From contig NZ_AAWS01000049.1 in assembly GCF_000169175.1 (NCBI RefSeq), positions 1 to 64,000 of the forward strand: DNA of 64,000 nucleotides, given 5' to 3'. The first letter of the stretch is position 1; each line of letters opens with the position of its first letter. Below, piece by piece: positions 42,684-50,912 of this stretch. A program made the position numbers and the translations under genes. Source of the stretch: Microscilla marina ATCC 23134. GTDB taxonomy: Bacteria; Bacteroidota; Bacteroidia; Cytophagales; Microscillaceae. The notes under the pieces are model-generated. The model did no database searches. It saw nothing but the letters and a program-made list of their open reading frames with translations, and had not been told where the DNA came from.

Positions 42684-43001
42684 TTCACTTTGAATGAAGG
42701 CAGTTTTGGGGTAGTCTCCTATGGCTTCTACCACTTTTTTACCAACATGTTCGTTTTGCCATTCTTGTAGTTCAGGCGACATGGTAAACAAGTTAGACCT
42801 ATTGTCTAATAGCTGATACCGAAGCAAAGGAAGGTAATTGTTGTCAAGCATTCGTTGAATAACCCCACCCATTAATTCTTTGTAATCGTCATCTGTCATA
42901 TCTGACGATTCTTCCTGCCAGTATACTTCAATCAAACATAAATCTACGTCAAAATATGCAGTAAAGTATTTGTTAGATTCAGTGGAAATTTGAACTTTCA
43001 T
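42552..43001 (-). CDS. STAS/SpoIIAA-like protein, array member 4
   Basis: 149 aa, first gene of the leftward array. N-terminus MKVQISTESNKYFTAYFDVD, then SSDMTDDDYKELMGG, LLDNRSNLFTMSPELQEWQ, LSFEQTMEET and the same ending as member 3 (KSWLLGVADSTV). Same inferred fold and role as the other members. The AT-rich 240 bp upstream hold its promoter. Confidence 0.75.
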   Translation of the reverse strand: MKVQISTESNKYFTAYFDVDLCLIEVYWQEESSDMTDDDYKELMGGVIQRMLDNNYLPLLRYQLLDNRSNLFTMSPELQEWQNEHVGKKVVEAIGDYPKTAFIQSEDFITQLSFEQTMEETDETSGLVRYFDNVIDAKSWLLGVADSTV

Positions 43002-43242
43002 ATATTCCGGATTTGGTGCACAGTTAAATGATTAAGTAATATGCTTAGGTAGTTTTTCAATATTTATTAAAAACATATTAATATTTATACTATTCTTACT
43101 TCATAAAAGATTCACAGATTTGTATATAGTAAAATATAAAGTTGCCTCTCCTTAATTAAAGAGTATAATAAATTAAAATATAGTAAAAAAAATAAAAAAT
43201 TGTGCTGTTCCCTATTTAACTTGGCTAGTTAAATACTGAATC

Positions 43243-44331
43243 ATGCAAACAACTATATTTAAAGGTTTAAAGGTTATTGAACTTGCCAGTGTATTGGCAG
43301 GACCATCGGTAGGAATGTTTTTTGCCGAATTAGGTGCCGAGGTGATTAAAATTGAAAATCAAACCACTCAGGGAGATGTAACCCGCCGTTGGAAGCTTCC
43401 CTCAGAAGAAAAAAATACAGCCTATTCAGCCTATTATTGTAGTGTAAATTGGGGCAAACAAGTAAAACTGTTGAACTTAAAAGATGCCCAAGACCGTGTT
43501 GAGGTACAAGAGTTGATCAAGTCGGCAGATGTAGTCATTACCAACTATAAAGCGGGTGCTGCCGAAAAACTAGGAATGGCTGCTACTCATTTGCAAAGCC
43601 TTAACCCTCGTTTAATTTATGCCTACCTCAGTGCTTTTGGCGAAGAGAGTCATCGCACGGCTTTTGATGTGGTGCTACAGGCAGAAGCAGGTTTTTTGTT
43701 TATGACAGGAGAGCCCAATCGTGAACCTGTGAAAATGCCCGTAGCATTGATTGATATTTTGGCAGCGCACCAACTCAAAGAAGCTATTTTGCTTGCTTTG
43801 TATCAGCGTACTCAAACAGGCCAAGGAAGCTATGTATCGGTATCTTTGCTTGAAGCAGCGGTGGCTTCATTGGCAAATCAGGCGACCAACTGGCTCATGG
43901 CAGGGCACGTGCCACAACGTATGGGTACTATGCATCCTAATATTGCCCCTTACGGCGATATTTTTTATACCCGCAACCAGAAGCCTGTGATTTTGGCTGT
44001 AGGCACCGAAAAACAATTTATTGCTTTGTGTCAGTGTATAAATTTACCTCATTTACCTAGTGATGATCGGTTTGCCCAAAATCAGTATCGGGTACAAAAC
44101 CGCCAAGCGTTGAAAGAAGCACTTGCTCCCGCTATCCAAACTTTTGATTTGGACGAGATAATGGGGGTATTTCACAAAAATGGAGTACCTGCCGGGCAAA
44201 TCAGGACGATGCCAGAGGTATTTGAACAAAAAGAGATACAACACATGATTTTAGAAGAACGCATGTCGGACAATACCATCAGTAAGAGGGTAAAAACTGC
44301 GGCTTTTGACCTGCGCCCAAACCAACTGTAA
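43243..44331 (+). CDS. CaiB/BaiF-type CoA transferase (family III)
   Basis: 362-aa enzyme that moves CoA between carboxylic acids. Family marks: GLKVIELASVLAGPSVGMFFAELGAEVIKIEN at the N-terminus, VVITNYKAGAAEKLG, AYLSAFGEESHRTAFDVVLQAEAGF with the probable catalytic Asp (FDVVLQAEAG), GQGSYVSVSLLEAAVASLA and DLDEIMGVFHKNGVPAGQI. Length is slightly below the usual ~390 aa because the C-terminal part is short. First gene of a rightward operon with tight spacing (3, 13 and 13 bp). Substrate unknown. Confidence 0.9.
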   Translation: MQTTIFKGLKVIELASVLAGPSVGMFFAELGAEVIKIENQTTQGDVTRRWKLPSEEKNTAYSAYYCSVNWGKQVKLLNLKDAQDRVEVQELIKSADVVITNYKAGAAEKLGMAATHLQSLNPRLIYAYLSAFGEESHRTAFDVVLQAEAGFLFMTGEPNREPVKMPVALIDILAAHQLKEAILLALYQRTQTGQGSYVSVSLLEAAVASLANQATNWLMAGHVPQRMGTMHPNIAPYGDIFYTRNQKPVILAVGTEKQFIALCQCINLPHLPSDDRFAQNQYRVQNRQALKEALAPAIQTFDLDEIMGVFHKNGVPAGQIRTMPEVFEQKEIQHMILEERMSDNTISKRVKTAAFDLRPNQL

Positions 44332-44334
44332 ATA

Positions 44335-44724
44335 ATGAAAATACTGATTTTGAGTGTATGTATGTTATTGTTGTTGCCCAAAAGTGCGACTCAGGAAGTG
44401 AATTTAACTCATAAATGGCAAATTACCTGGTGTGGCTTTGCTTCATTTTTTCAAGAGTATGAAAAGTTTTCTCCCGTAGAAAGAGCCACTTATCAAAAAA
44501 AACTAAAAAAAGCGTTTATCAGGTTTAAATCAAACCAAACCTACAGTATGCAAGTTTTTGATACTAAAGACCGTGGTACTTGGGCAACCCAAAATAACCT
44601 GCTTGTATTGAAGAGTAATGAGGGAGTAAAAGTAAAGTTCATGATAGAAAAAACTTCTGCAAAGGAGTTGACATTGCTGAATGTACAAAAGAAAGATACG
44701 TTGTTGATTAAAATAAGGAGGTAA
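44335..44724 (+). CDS. Secreted lipocalin-like small protein
   Basis: 129 aa. A signal peptide (MKILILSVCMLLLLPKSA) is followed by LTHKWQITWCGFASFFQEYEKFS. Then a mostly beta body (SYSMQVF-type strand, GTWATQNNLLVLKS, KVKFMIEKTSAKELTLL). The arrangement 'L-x-x-K-W-x-I...G-T-W...L-x-L' resembles lipocalin-like proteins of Bacteroidota; the assignment is weak. It starts 3 bp after the CoA transferase stop. Confidence 0.55.
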   Translation: MKILILSVCMLLLLPKSATQEVNLTHKWQITWCGFASFFQEYEKFSPVERATYQKKLKKAFIRFKSNQTYSMQVFDTKDRGTWATQNNLLVLKSNEGVKVKFMIEKTSAKELTLLNVQKKDTLLIKIRR

Positions 44725-44737
44725 ACCAACAAAGTCG

Positions 44738-45355
44738 ATGAAGAATATAAAATGGTTGATTGTTTTAGGGCTGGTAGTTGTGTTTTATTGGCTAAGTAAT
44801 TATAAGGCAAGACCAAAGCTACATTTGTCATCGGTAGAATTGACCCGGCAAAACTACAGCAAGCAAGTCAACCAGATTTGCAAAGAAATGGACTTACCTC
44901 CAGCCTATTTCAAAGCCTTGATTGTGCTGGAATGCTCAGGAAGGTTTCCGCCCAAAAGCCGATATGAACGTCATGTGTACCACAAATTGTCTGAAGTAAA
45001 AAGGGGCAAAAGGAAAAGGTATGGAAGTTTGACTAAAACACATTTGAAAAAGTTTTCTGACAAAACCCTGAAAGACCTGGCCACATCCTGGGGACCTTTG
45101 CAGGTAATGGGATACCAAACCATTGCAATGAAAATTCCCTTACATTGGCTAAAAGAAGAATTTGCTTTATACTATAGCATAAAATGGGTGAAGAAAAGTT
45201 ATGGTAAATATTTGAAAAAAAGACGTTTTGGCGATGCTTTTCATATCCATAATACGGGCAAACCTATGCCCAGCATAGGTACACGCACCTACGATCCAAA
45301 TTATGTCAAAAAAGGCTTAGAGTATATAAAAATATTTGAAAAAGATGCATTTTAA
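44738..45355 (+). CDS. Membrane-anchored N-acetylmuramidase/lysozyme-like protein
   Basis: 205 aa. N-terminal signal anchor (IKWLIVLGLVVVFYWLSNY), then a lysozyme-like domain: catalytic-type Glu in ALIVLECSGRFPPKSRYERHVYHKL, and LATSWGPLQVMGYQTIAM, the 'S-W-G-x-x-Q-[IV]-M-G' motif of N-acetylmuramidases (PF11860). Then YYSIKWVKKSYGKYLKKRRFGDAF and N-T-G-K-P. It probably trims peptidoglycan near the cell membrane. Third gene of the CoA-transferase operon. Confidence 0.72.
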   Translation: MKNIKWLIVLGLVVVFYWLSNYKARPKLHLSSVELTRQNYSKQVNQICKEMDLPPAYFKALIVLECSGRFPPKSRYERHVYHKLSEVKRGKRKRYGSLTKTHLKKFSDKTLKDLATSWGPLQVMGYQTIAMKIPLHWLKEEFALYYSIKWVKKSYGKYLKKRRFGDAFHIHNTGKPMPSIGTRTYDPNYVKKGLEYIKIFEKDAF

Positions 45356-45368
45356 AACCTTTAATTTT

Positions 45369-45806
45369 ATGAAAAAACAAGTATTCATTTTAGTTGTATT
45401 GTTGGTGGCGCCTTTGATGTTGCAAGCCCAAAAAAACAATGATGCCGACCTGAAGCAAATCAGGCAAATACTGGATAACCAGAGCAAAGCTTGGAACAAA
45501 GGCGATTTGGTAGGTTTTATGCAAGGCTATTGGAAGTCAAAAAAGCTACAATTTGTTGGCAGCAAAGGAGTAAAATACGGTTGGAAAGCCACCCTGGAGG
45601 GGTATCAAAAGGGCTATCCTAGTAAGGAAAAAATGGGCATACTCAAGTTTACCATTTTATCTGTTGAAAAAATATCCGATGATGCTGCGTTTGTGATTGG
45701 AAAATGGCACCTTACCCGAAAAAACGATACACCCAATGGTCATTTTTCTTTGCTTTGGCGCAAAATCAAAGGGCAATGGCTCATTGTAGCTGACCACTCT
45801 AGTTAA
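45369..45806 (+). CDS. DUF4440/SnoaL-like secreted protein
   Basis: 145 aa. Signal peptide (MKKQVFILVVLLVAPLMLQA), then an NTF2-fold domain: LKQIRQILDNQSKAWNKGDLVGF, the typical helix with W-N-x-G-D, and closing strands FVIGKWHLTRK, GHFSLLWRKIKGQWLIVADHSS. The H-F-S-L-x-x-R-K-x-x-G-x-W-x-I-V-x-D-H-S end is diagnostic of DUF4440. The start at 45369 gives the signal peptide; the longer frame would overlap the muramidase gene. Last gene of the operon. Confidence 0.85.
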   Translation: MKKQVFILVVLLVAPLMLQAQKNNDADLKQIRQILDNQSKAWNKGDLVGFMQGYWKSKKLQFVGSKGVKYGWKATLEGYQKGYPSKEKMGILKFTILSVEKISDDAAFVIGKWHLTRKNDTPNGHFSLLWRKIKGQWLIVADHSS

Positions 45807-46322
45807 TTTTGATAGTTTTCAGGTCTGTGGGTATCAAGTTAAAACATCAACATAGGTAGGGTACTGTTGTTTAGGCAAAACATTTGATGAGAGTAATTTG
45901 TATGACCGTGTAAAAAATATTACATTTAGTAGCGGGCAAAAAATAACTCTGATGAACTGGAACTGTAAGCTTTCTATTTCAGAAATGATCTTCGCTATCG
46001 ATGCTTTGTTTTTTTTACTGCCCATAGCTCTGCCCAAATCAAATTCGGGATTCAAGTACTTTGAATGCAAAACCGAAGAGCCTTAGCTTACCTCTGTTTT
46101 CTGAATGTTTGTGAAAACCATTGCTTTTGTTGAATGACAAGATTTTTTTTCTGACAGACCGGAATTTAGCAAGAAGAAGCATAGTGCGATGGTGATGAAA
46201 AAACCTTGAAGTCAATAGACAGAATAAACAAGATGAGTTCCTAAACCTTCCGAGCCAAGTTCGGAGGGGGCAGCCTTTTCGGCTAATTTTAAACAAGCCC
46301 TAAAAACAGTAACTAAAGATTA
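45807..46322. other. Intergenic, nothing recognised
   Basis: 516 bp. Short frames on both strands (45834-46070 minus, 45898-46086 plus) lack coding character. A CCTTCCGA...TCGGAGGG stem lies near 46243-46266. Likely a decayed region plus the promoter of the cyclase gene. Confidence 0.45.
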
Positions 46323-48011
46323 ATGCATAAAATACTTGCTATTATAATATGTATACTGGGTGGAGTCCTTCCTGCCATGAGCCAAAATACAGACAGCCTC
46401 AAGGTGGTTATAAACTCAAGCCCAAACACCTACCAGCAAGTACAATCTCTCAATGCATTGAGTAAGGCATATAAAGCCAAAGATACCCAGGCGGCCATTA
46501 AGTATGCCCAAAAATCTATTGAGGTAGCCAAAAAAATTAAATATCGGGAAGGACTTGCCGACGCTTACGCCAATTTGGGGCAGGCCAGTGCTTTTCTTGC
46601 TGATGAACAAAGCGACCCCACAGAAGGCTATGAAAAGGCCGCCCAGTATTTCCGCCAATCTTTTGATCTTTATGACAAACTTTATAGCCAGGGCAAACTC
46701 AGTCGTACCAAAATGCTTAGGTTTCTCGAAGGTGGAGTAATTACTGTTTATCGTGATTTGGCGGATATTTATTATTCAGAGAAAAAGAACTACAAGCAGG
46801 CATCTGACAAATACAGAATGTTATTTACTCGTTTTGGGGAGTATTCTTCTGAAATAAAAGACGAAAGCCTGGTGGTTTCAAGAACCAAGTTGCTGAACCA
46901 AAAGCTAAACCAGGAGTTATTGGAAAAAAAGCAGCAAGCCTTGAAAAACGAACTCCAGATTAAAAAGGTAGAAAAAGAAAAAGATTCGTTGGCTCTTGCC
47001 AACCAACGCCGTAAAATTGAATCTGCCAAACGTGAAATCCGGTTGCGTGCCTTACAAAGCGAAAATCTGAAAATACAAAAAGAAAATGAAGAAAAGGCCC
47101 ACCGACTAAAAATTGCTGCCCAAGAAGCCCAACTCAAAAGGTCAAGGTTATTAACCACCTCTATGATTGTGGGTTTTGTATTGGTTTTTGTCATTGTTGG
47201 CGTCTTATTTTACAGTTATCGCCGTCAGAAAAAAGTAAACCAAATTATTAGTCGTCAACAAGCCGAAATTGTAGAAGCAAAAGAACGTTCCGAAACCTTA
47301 TTGCTCAATATATTACCTCGTGAGGTGGCTGAGGAACTGAAAGAAAGCGGAAAAGCCTCTATTCGCCAGTATGAAATGGTATCTGTATTATTTACCGATT
47401 TTAAAGGGTTTACCAGCATTGCCGAAAAAATAACGCCAGTAGCCTTGGTGCGTGAACTGGAAACGTGTTTTTTAAGGTTTGATGAAATTATTGAAAAATA
47501 CAACATTGAAAAAATTAAGACTATAGGCGATGCCTATATGGCAGCGGGCGGTATTCCTATTGCTAATCAAACCAACCCACTGGATGTGATACTTGCCGGA
47601 TTGGAAATGCAAAGGTATATGAACGAACTAAAGGCGGCAAAACAAGCGGCTGGTGAGCCTTATTGGGAGCTACGCTTAGGGATCAATACTGGTAAGCTCA
47701 TTGCCGGAGTAATTGGTAAAAAGAAGTTTGCTTATGATGTATGGGGCGATACTGTAAATACAGCAAGCCGGATGGAGTCGAGCGGAGAAGTGGGTAAAGT
47801 AAATATATCGGGCAAAACTTATGAGTTGGTCAAGGATTTTTTTGAATGTGAGCATCGGGGCAAAGTAACTGCCAAAGGCAAAGGCGAGATAGATATGTAT
47901 TTTGTTCGCCGAATCAAAGTTGAGCTATCTGCAGACGAGCAAGGGTTGGTACCCAATGAGCAATTTAAAAACATGAGAGATGGATACAATGGATTAGCCG
48001 TTGCTTCTTAA
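46323..48011 (+). CDS. Class III adenylate cyclase with extracytoplasmic TPR sensor
   Basis: 562 aa. Signal-like N-terminus (ILAIIICILGGVLPAMS), TPR-type helices (residues ~20-170: AIKYAQKSIEVAKKIKYREGLADAYANLGQA), a long coiled coil, a transmembrane segment near 279-299 (MIVGFVLVFVIVGVLFYSY), then a cyclase domain (~345-545). Catalytic residues: metal Asp in LFTDFKGFTS, adenine-selecting Lys in IEKIKTIGDAYM and Asp in DVWGDTVNTASRM; transition-state Asn/Arg lie in the latter. ATP as substrate is therefore likely. The cAMP could act on Crp/Fnr proteins such as the one at 13463-14038; this is inference. Confidence 0.92.
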   Translation: MHKILAIIICILGGVLPAMSQNTDSLKVVINSSPNTYQQVQSLNALSKAYKAKDTQAAIKYAQKSIEVAKKIKYREGLADAYANLGQASAFLADEQSDPTEGYEKAAQYFRQSFDLYDKLYSQGKLSRTKMLRFLEGGVITVYRDLADIYYSEKKNYKQASDKYRMLFTRFGEYSSEIKDESLVVSRTKLLNQKLNQELLEKKQQALKNELQIKKVEKEKDSLALANQRRKIESAKREIRLRALQSENLKIQKENEEKAHRLKIAAQEAQLKRSRLLTTSMIVGFVLVFVIVGVLFYSYRRQKKVNQIISRQQAEIVEAKERSETLLLNILPREVAEELKESGKASIRQYEMVSVLFTDFKGFTSIAEKITPVALVRELETCFLRFDEIIEKYNIEKIKTIGDAYMAAGGIPIANQTNPLDVILAGLEMQRYMNELKAAKQAAGEPYWELRLGINTGKLIAGVIGKKKFAYDVWGDTVNTASRMESSGEVGKVNISGKTYELVKDFFECEHRGKVTAKGKGEIDMYFVRRIKVELSADEQGLVPNEQFKNMRDGYNGLAVAS

Positions 48012-48025
48012 CCCCCAATTTGTTT

Positions 48026-48757
48026 ATGGAAAAAAAACGTACACCTCAGCCCAAGTTTTTAACCGCTGAATGGCGCAAGCTAATCATGGTAAACTACGAG
48101 ATAGACCCCCAAGTGCTTGAGCCTTTGGTGCCACCTCAAACAGAAATAGATTATTGGAACGGTAAGACCTATGTAAGCCTGGTAGCCTTTATGTTTTTAA
48201 ATACTAAAGTGCGAGGCCTAAAGTTTCCTTTCCACGTCAATTTTGAGGAGGTAAATCTAAGATTTTATGTCAGGCACAAACACCAAAACGAGTGGCGTAG
48301 AGGGGTAGTATTTATCAAAGAGATTGTCCCCAAAACAATGATTGCCTCAATTGCCAACTGGCGTTTTAACGAAAACTATGTGTCTATGCCCATGCGACAT
48401 AACATCCATCATACGGCTGAATTGTTGCAAGTAAAGTATGAGTGGAAAATGGCAAAAAGTTGGCAATCTATAGAAGTAGAAGCCAACCCAACTTCTGTTC
48501 CATTGGTTGCGGGCTCTCAGGAAGAGTTCATCGCAGAGCATTACTGGGGATATGGAGTAACCCATAAGGGGGGCACGCTGGAATATGAAGTAGGACACCC
48601 AAAGTGGGAAGCATACCAGGTAAATGACTTGAATGTACAGTGCGACTTTACCCAATTATATGGCAGTCAGTATGTACCTTATTTGAGCACAACACCTGCT
48701 TCGGTATTTCTTGCCGAAGGCTCTGACATATTTGTATGCAAAGCCAGTAAACTTTAG
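48026..48757 (+). CDS. DUF2071/YqjF-like protein
   Basis: 243 aa, soluble. Opens with FLTAEWRKLIMVNYEIDPQVLEPLVPPQTEID, the recognised start of YqjF-like/DUF2071 proteins, then YVSLVAFMFLNTKVRGL, VNLRFYVRH, and GVVFIKEIVPKTMIA. The C-terminal half contains EEFIAEHYWGYG and the SVFLAEGSDIFV end. Function unknown; the family is related to the acetoacetate decarboxylase fold. The first ATG is 48026; a TTG 6 bp earlier is unlikely. Its stop overlaps the convergent gene's end by 4 bp. Confidence 0.85.
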   Translation: MEKKRTPQPKFLTAEWRKLIMVNYEIDPQVLEPLVPPQTEIDYWNGKTYVSLVAFMFLNTKVRGLKFPFHVNFEEVNLRFYVRHKHQNEWRRGVVFIKEIVPKTMIASIANWRFNENYVSMPMRHNIHHTAELLQVKYEWKMAKSWQSIEVEANPTSVPLVAGSQEEFIAEHYWGYGVTHKGGTLEYEVGHPKWEAYQVNDLNVQCDFTQLYGSQYVPYLSTTPASVFLAEGSDIFVCKASKL

Positions 48758-49530
48758 TAAAGTGCCTTCTCTTGATGATGCATAAAAAACACTTGCATTA
48801 AGTTTCTCAAAGCTTCGTTGTCATAAGTAAACGACGAACGTTGGTTCATCCAACTATTCAAATCGTTTAAACGAGAACTCAACCATTTGCGTAAAGCATC
48901 TGCCGAGTTCTTTTTGCCTTCAGCATGATTGATCAAGCCACTGATTTTGCTGTACAAAAAATTATCATCAAAAGTAGCGTAGTTGTTACCAAATATTTTG
49001 AGTGTTTCGGCAATTACTTTGTTGTTGGCAACAGGGTGATAGTTTTTAATATCTTGCGGGGTAATGACAGACCTGCTATAAAGCTTAAGCAATAGCCATA
49101 GTTTGGCTGCTTTACGTTTTTCGGTTTTAAAAAATATCTGTAGGGTTTTCAACTCATTTGTCATCAAATCATTTTGCTCCTCGTCTGCTCTGGACAAATA
49201 CTGTGGGTTAATTTGGTCAAGATCATAACTCGTCTCTTTTCTTTTATTAGAAGCGTTTACAAGCTCTATAGCAATATTGTATACTGTGCGTTCAAAGTAT
49301 TGCTTTAGCAAACCATATTGAGGATTATAGTTTCTTTGGATACAAGCCAGCTTGTTGGTAAGTAACTGAGTATTAATATCCTGAACAATGTCTGCGATAC
49401 TCTCGCGTTTAAATCCTCCTTTGCTTTTGAACCTGCGTACAATTTTTTGAATACTTTCTTGAAACTCAGGAGTACATATCAGGCTTTTGGGCGATTCCTG
49501 TAACATTTTGAAGGCGATTTCATTTTTCAT
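48754..49530 (-). CDS. Sigma-factor-like protein, divergent
   Basis: 258 aa. Residues ~20-110 look like sigma-70 region 2: IQKIVRRFKSKGGFKRESIADIVQDINTQLL, followed by YGLLKQYFERTVYNIAIELVNASNKRKET. This matches the ECF pattern 'D-x-x-Q-D/E-x-x-x-x-L...F-x-x-x-V-x-N-x-x-x-D/E'. The C-terminal part (KLWLLLKLYSRSVITPQDIKNY) is not a clear region 4. It could be a diverged sigma factor or another helical regulator. Upstream is the palindrome GTGGTGTACCAC at 49596-49607. The tail overlaps the DUF2071 stop. Confidence 0.5.
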   Translation of the reverse strand: MKNEIAFKMLQESPKSLICTPEFQESIQKIVRRFKSKGGFKRESIADIVQDINTQLLTNKLACIQRNYNPQYGLLKQYFERTVYNIAIELVNASNKRKETSYDLDQINPQYLSRADEEQNDLMTNELKTLQIFFKTEKRKAAKLWLLLKLYSRSVITPQDIKNYHPVANNKVIAETLKIFGNNYATFDDNFLYSKISGLINHAEGKKNSADALRKWLSSRLNDLNSWMNQRSSFTYDNEALRNLMQVFFMHHQEKALY

Positions 49531-49595
49531 AATACTTGTCGATGATTGAGTGTTTATTGTAATGTTTATATTCTCTTAGAATGCCGTATGATGTG

Positions 49596-49607
49596 GTGGT
49601 GTACCAC
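49596..49607. promoter_or_regulatory. Near-palindrome GTGGTGTACCAC, possible operator
   Basis: Differs by one base from GTGGTATACCAC at 32693-32704. 66 bp upstream of the sigma-like gene start. Confidence 0.35.
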
Positions 49608-49867
49608 AGTGTTTTAATTTATATTACAAATTTACGGTCTGAGGCAAGGCAGCACAATACCCACTAATGGGTATTTTTTAGTTACTATTTTACTGATTTT
49701 CTTACTTGAATATATATATATTCTCAAAAATTAGTTTTCAAGTTTTTTTGAGAATAAAAATAAGGCTTAATGAGATGATAGAGATTACCCACCATTTTTG
49801 AATAAGGCATGTAAGAAATGCCTGCATACATCCTTCAAGTTTTTGTTAAGAAGAAAATATTTATCAT

Positions 49868-49875
49868 TAACTTTG
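49868..49875 (+). promoter_or_regulatory. -7 box TAACTTTG of the ccm genes
   Basis: Exact TAnnTTTG, with TTG at 49843-49845 as possible -33 element (22-bp spacing). 38 bp upstream of ccmC. Confidence 0.55.
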
Positions 49876-49913
49876 CCCACGTATTATGACGATGATTATT
49901 AGATAACTTATAT

Positions 49914-50621
49914 ATGAAGAAATTCGCCTGGTGGAAGCTTCTATGCATAGTGTTGTTATTTTACACACTTGTAGGAGGTTTTCTATTTGATGTTCCCCGT
50001 AAAGACATACTCAACGAAACCATAAGGAACCTGTACTTTCATGTCACTATGTGGTTTAGTATGCTCATTATCTTTACTGTGTCAGTATACAATGCGATTC
50101 GTTACCTCAAAACCAACAACCCTGTTTATGACCACTATTCAGTAGAAGCCGCCAACACCGGGATTATATTTGGTGTGTTGGGGTTAGTCACTGGAATGAT
50201 TTGGGCTAGATTTACCTGGTATATAGCCGATGGTGGCTACTGGAGCGGCGATCCTAAACAAAATATGGCGGCTATAGGTATCTTGATTTACCTGGCGTAT
50301 TTTGTACTGAGAGGTTCGCTGGTAGACGAGCAGCAAAAAGCCCGAATATCAGCTGTTTATAATATTTTTGCTTTTGCCGCCCTTATTCCATTATTGTATA
50401 TTTTGCCTCGTTTGGTGGCATCGTTGCACCCTGGTAGTGCCGAAAACTCTACTTTTAATGTGCAAAATGATGTAAACTCAGCTATGCGGGTGGTGTTTTA
50501 TCCTGCCATTATAGGTTGGTCATTGTTAGGGTGGTGGATCATTACCCTTAGAGTGAGGTTACGTAAAGTAACCCAAACAATGATAGACAAAGAGTATGAA
50601 AAGGAAATAGCAGGATCTTAA
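49914..50621 (+). CDS. ccmC: Haem exporter/cytochrome c assembly protein CcmC (CcsA family)
   Basis: 235-aa membrane protein with about six helices that presents haem to CcmE for cytochrome c maturation. Visible: VRKD-type loop then TIRNLYFHVTMWFSMLIIF with a conserved histidine (haem ligand), GLVTGMIWARFTWYIADGGYWSGDPKQNM, the family's tryptophan-rich haem-handling loop (variant of the WWD domain), and a second His in ASLHPGS. The next genes ccmD and ccmE start 2 and 34 bp later. The other Ccm genes (ccmB, ccmF) are not in this window. Confidence 0.92.
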   Translation: MKKFAWWKLLCIVLLFYTLVGGFLFDVPRKDILNETIRNLYFHVTMWFSMLIIFTVSVYNAIRYLKTNNPVYDHYSVEAANTGIIFGVLGLVTGMIWARFTWYIADGGYWSGDPKQNMAAIGILIYLAYFVLRGSLVDEQQKARISAVYNIFAFAALIPLLYILPRLVASLHPGSAENSTFNVQNDVNSAMRVVFYPAIIGWSLLGWWIITLRVRLRKVTQTMIDKEYEKEIAGS

Positions 50622-50623
50622 AA

Positions 50624-50878
50624 ATGATAATTATGCAGAAAATATTTAAAAAACTAACATTTGTCATTGCGTTTATATCACTTTCATTTATAAACTTGTA
50701 TGCCCAAACTCCTAAGGTAAAGCGCCCTTTTGATGCTCCTATGGCAGATGTGCTGAGGCAAAATGGGAAAATCTATGTGGTAGTATTGGTGCTGGGCATA
50801 GTACTCACTGGAGTATTTTTGTACTTGATTAATTTGGATAGAAAAATAAAAAAACTTGAAAAGGAAGTACGTGGTTAA
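50624..50878 (+). CDS. ccmD: CcmD family protein
   Basis: 84 aa (81 from the second ATG at 50633). An N-terminal signal-like segment (LTFVIAFISLSFINLYAQ) precedes a short loop with RPFDAPMADVLRQNGKIYV and a transmembrane helix (VVVLVLGIVLTGVFLYLINLDRKIKKLEKEV). The 'N-G-K-I-Y-V-V-V...Y-L-x-x-L-D-R-K-I-K-K-L-E' pattern is that of Bacteroidota CcmD. CcmD helps release holo-CcmE from the CcmC complex. Position between ccmC and ccmE confirms it. Confidence 0.85.
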   Translation: MIIMQKIFKKLTFVIAFISLSFINLYAQTPKVKRPFDAPMADVLRQNGKIYVVVLVLGIVLTGVFLYLINLDRKIKKLEKEVRG

Positions 50879-50912
50879 CAAGGTAGCTTTTTCAGAATAA
50901 AATTTATACAGA

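Larger units (their letters stand above)
49531..49913. other. Divergent intergenic region with operator-like palindrome and promoter
   Basis: 383 bp without a gene. Holds GTGGTGTACCAC (49596-49607) and a -7 box for the ccm genes (49868-49875). Confidence 0.6.

Noticed and set aside
40709-43001. CRISPR or minisatellite explanation of the repeated DNA
   Set aside because: Repeats are whole paralogous genes plus spacers.
45834-46296. Short frames on both strands in the 516-bp gap
   Set aside because: No coding pattern; frames overlap each other and have no start context.
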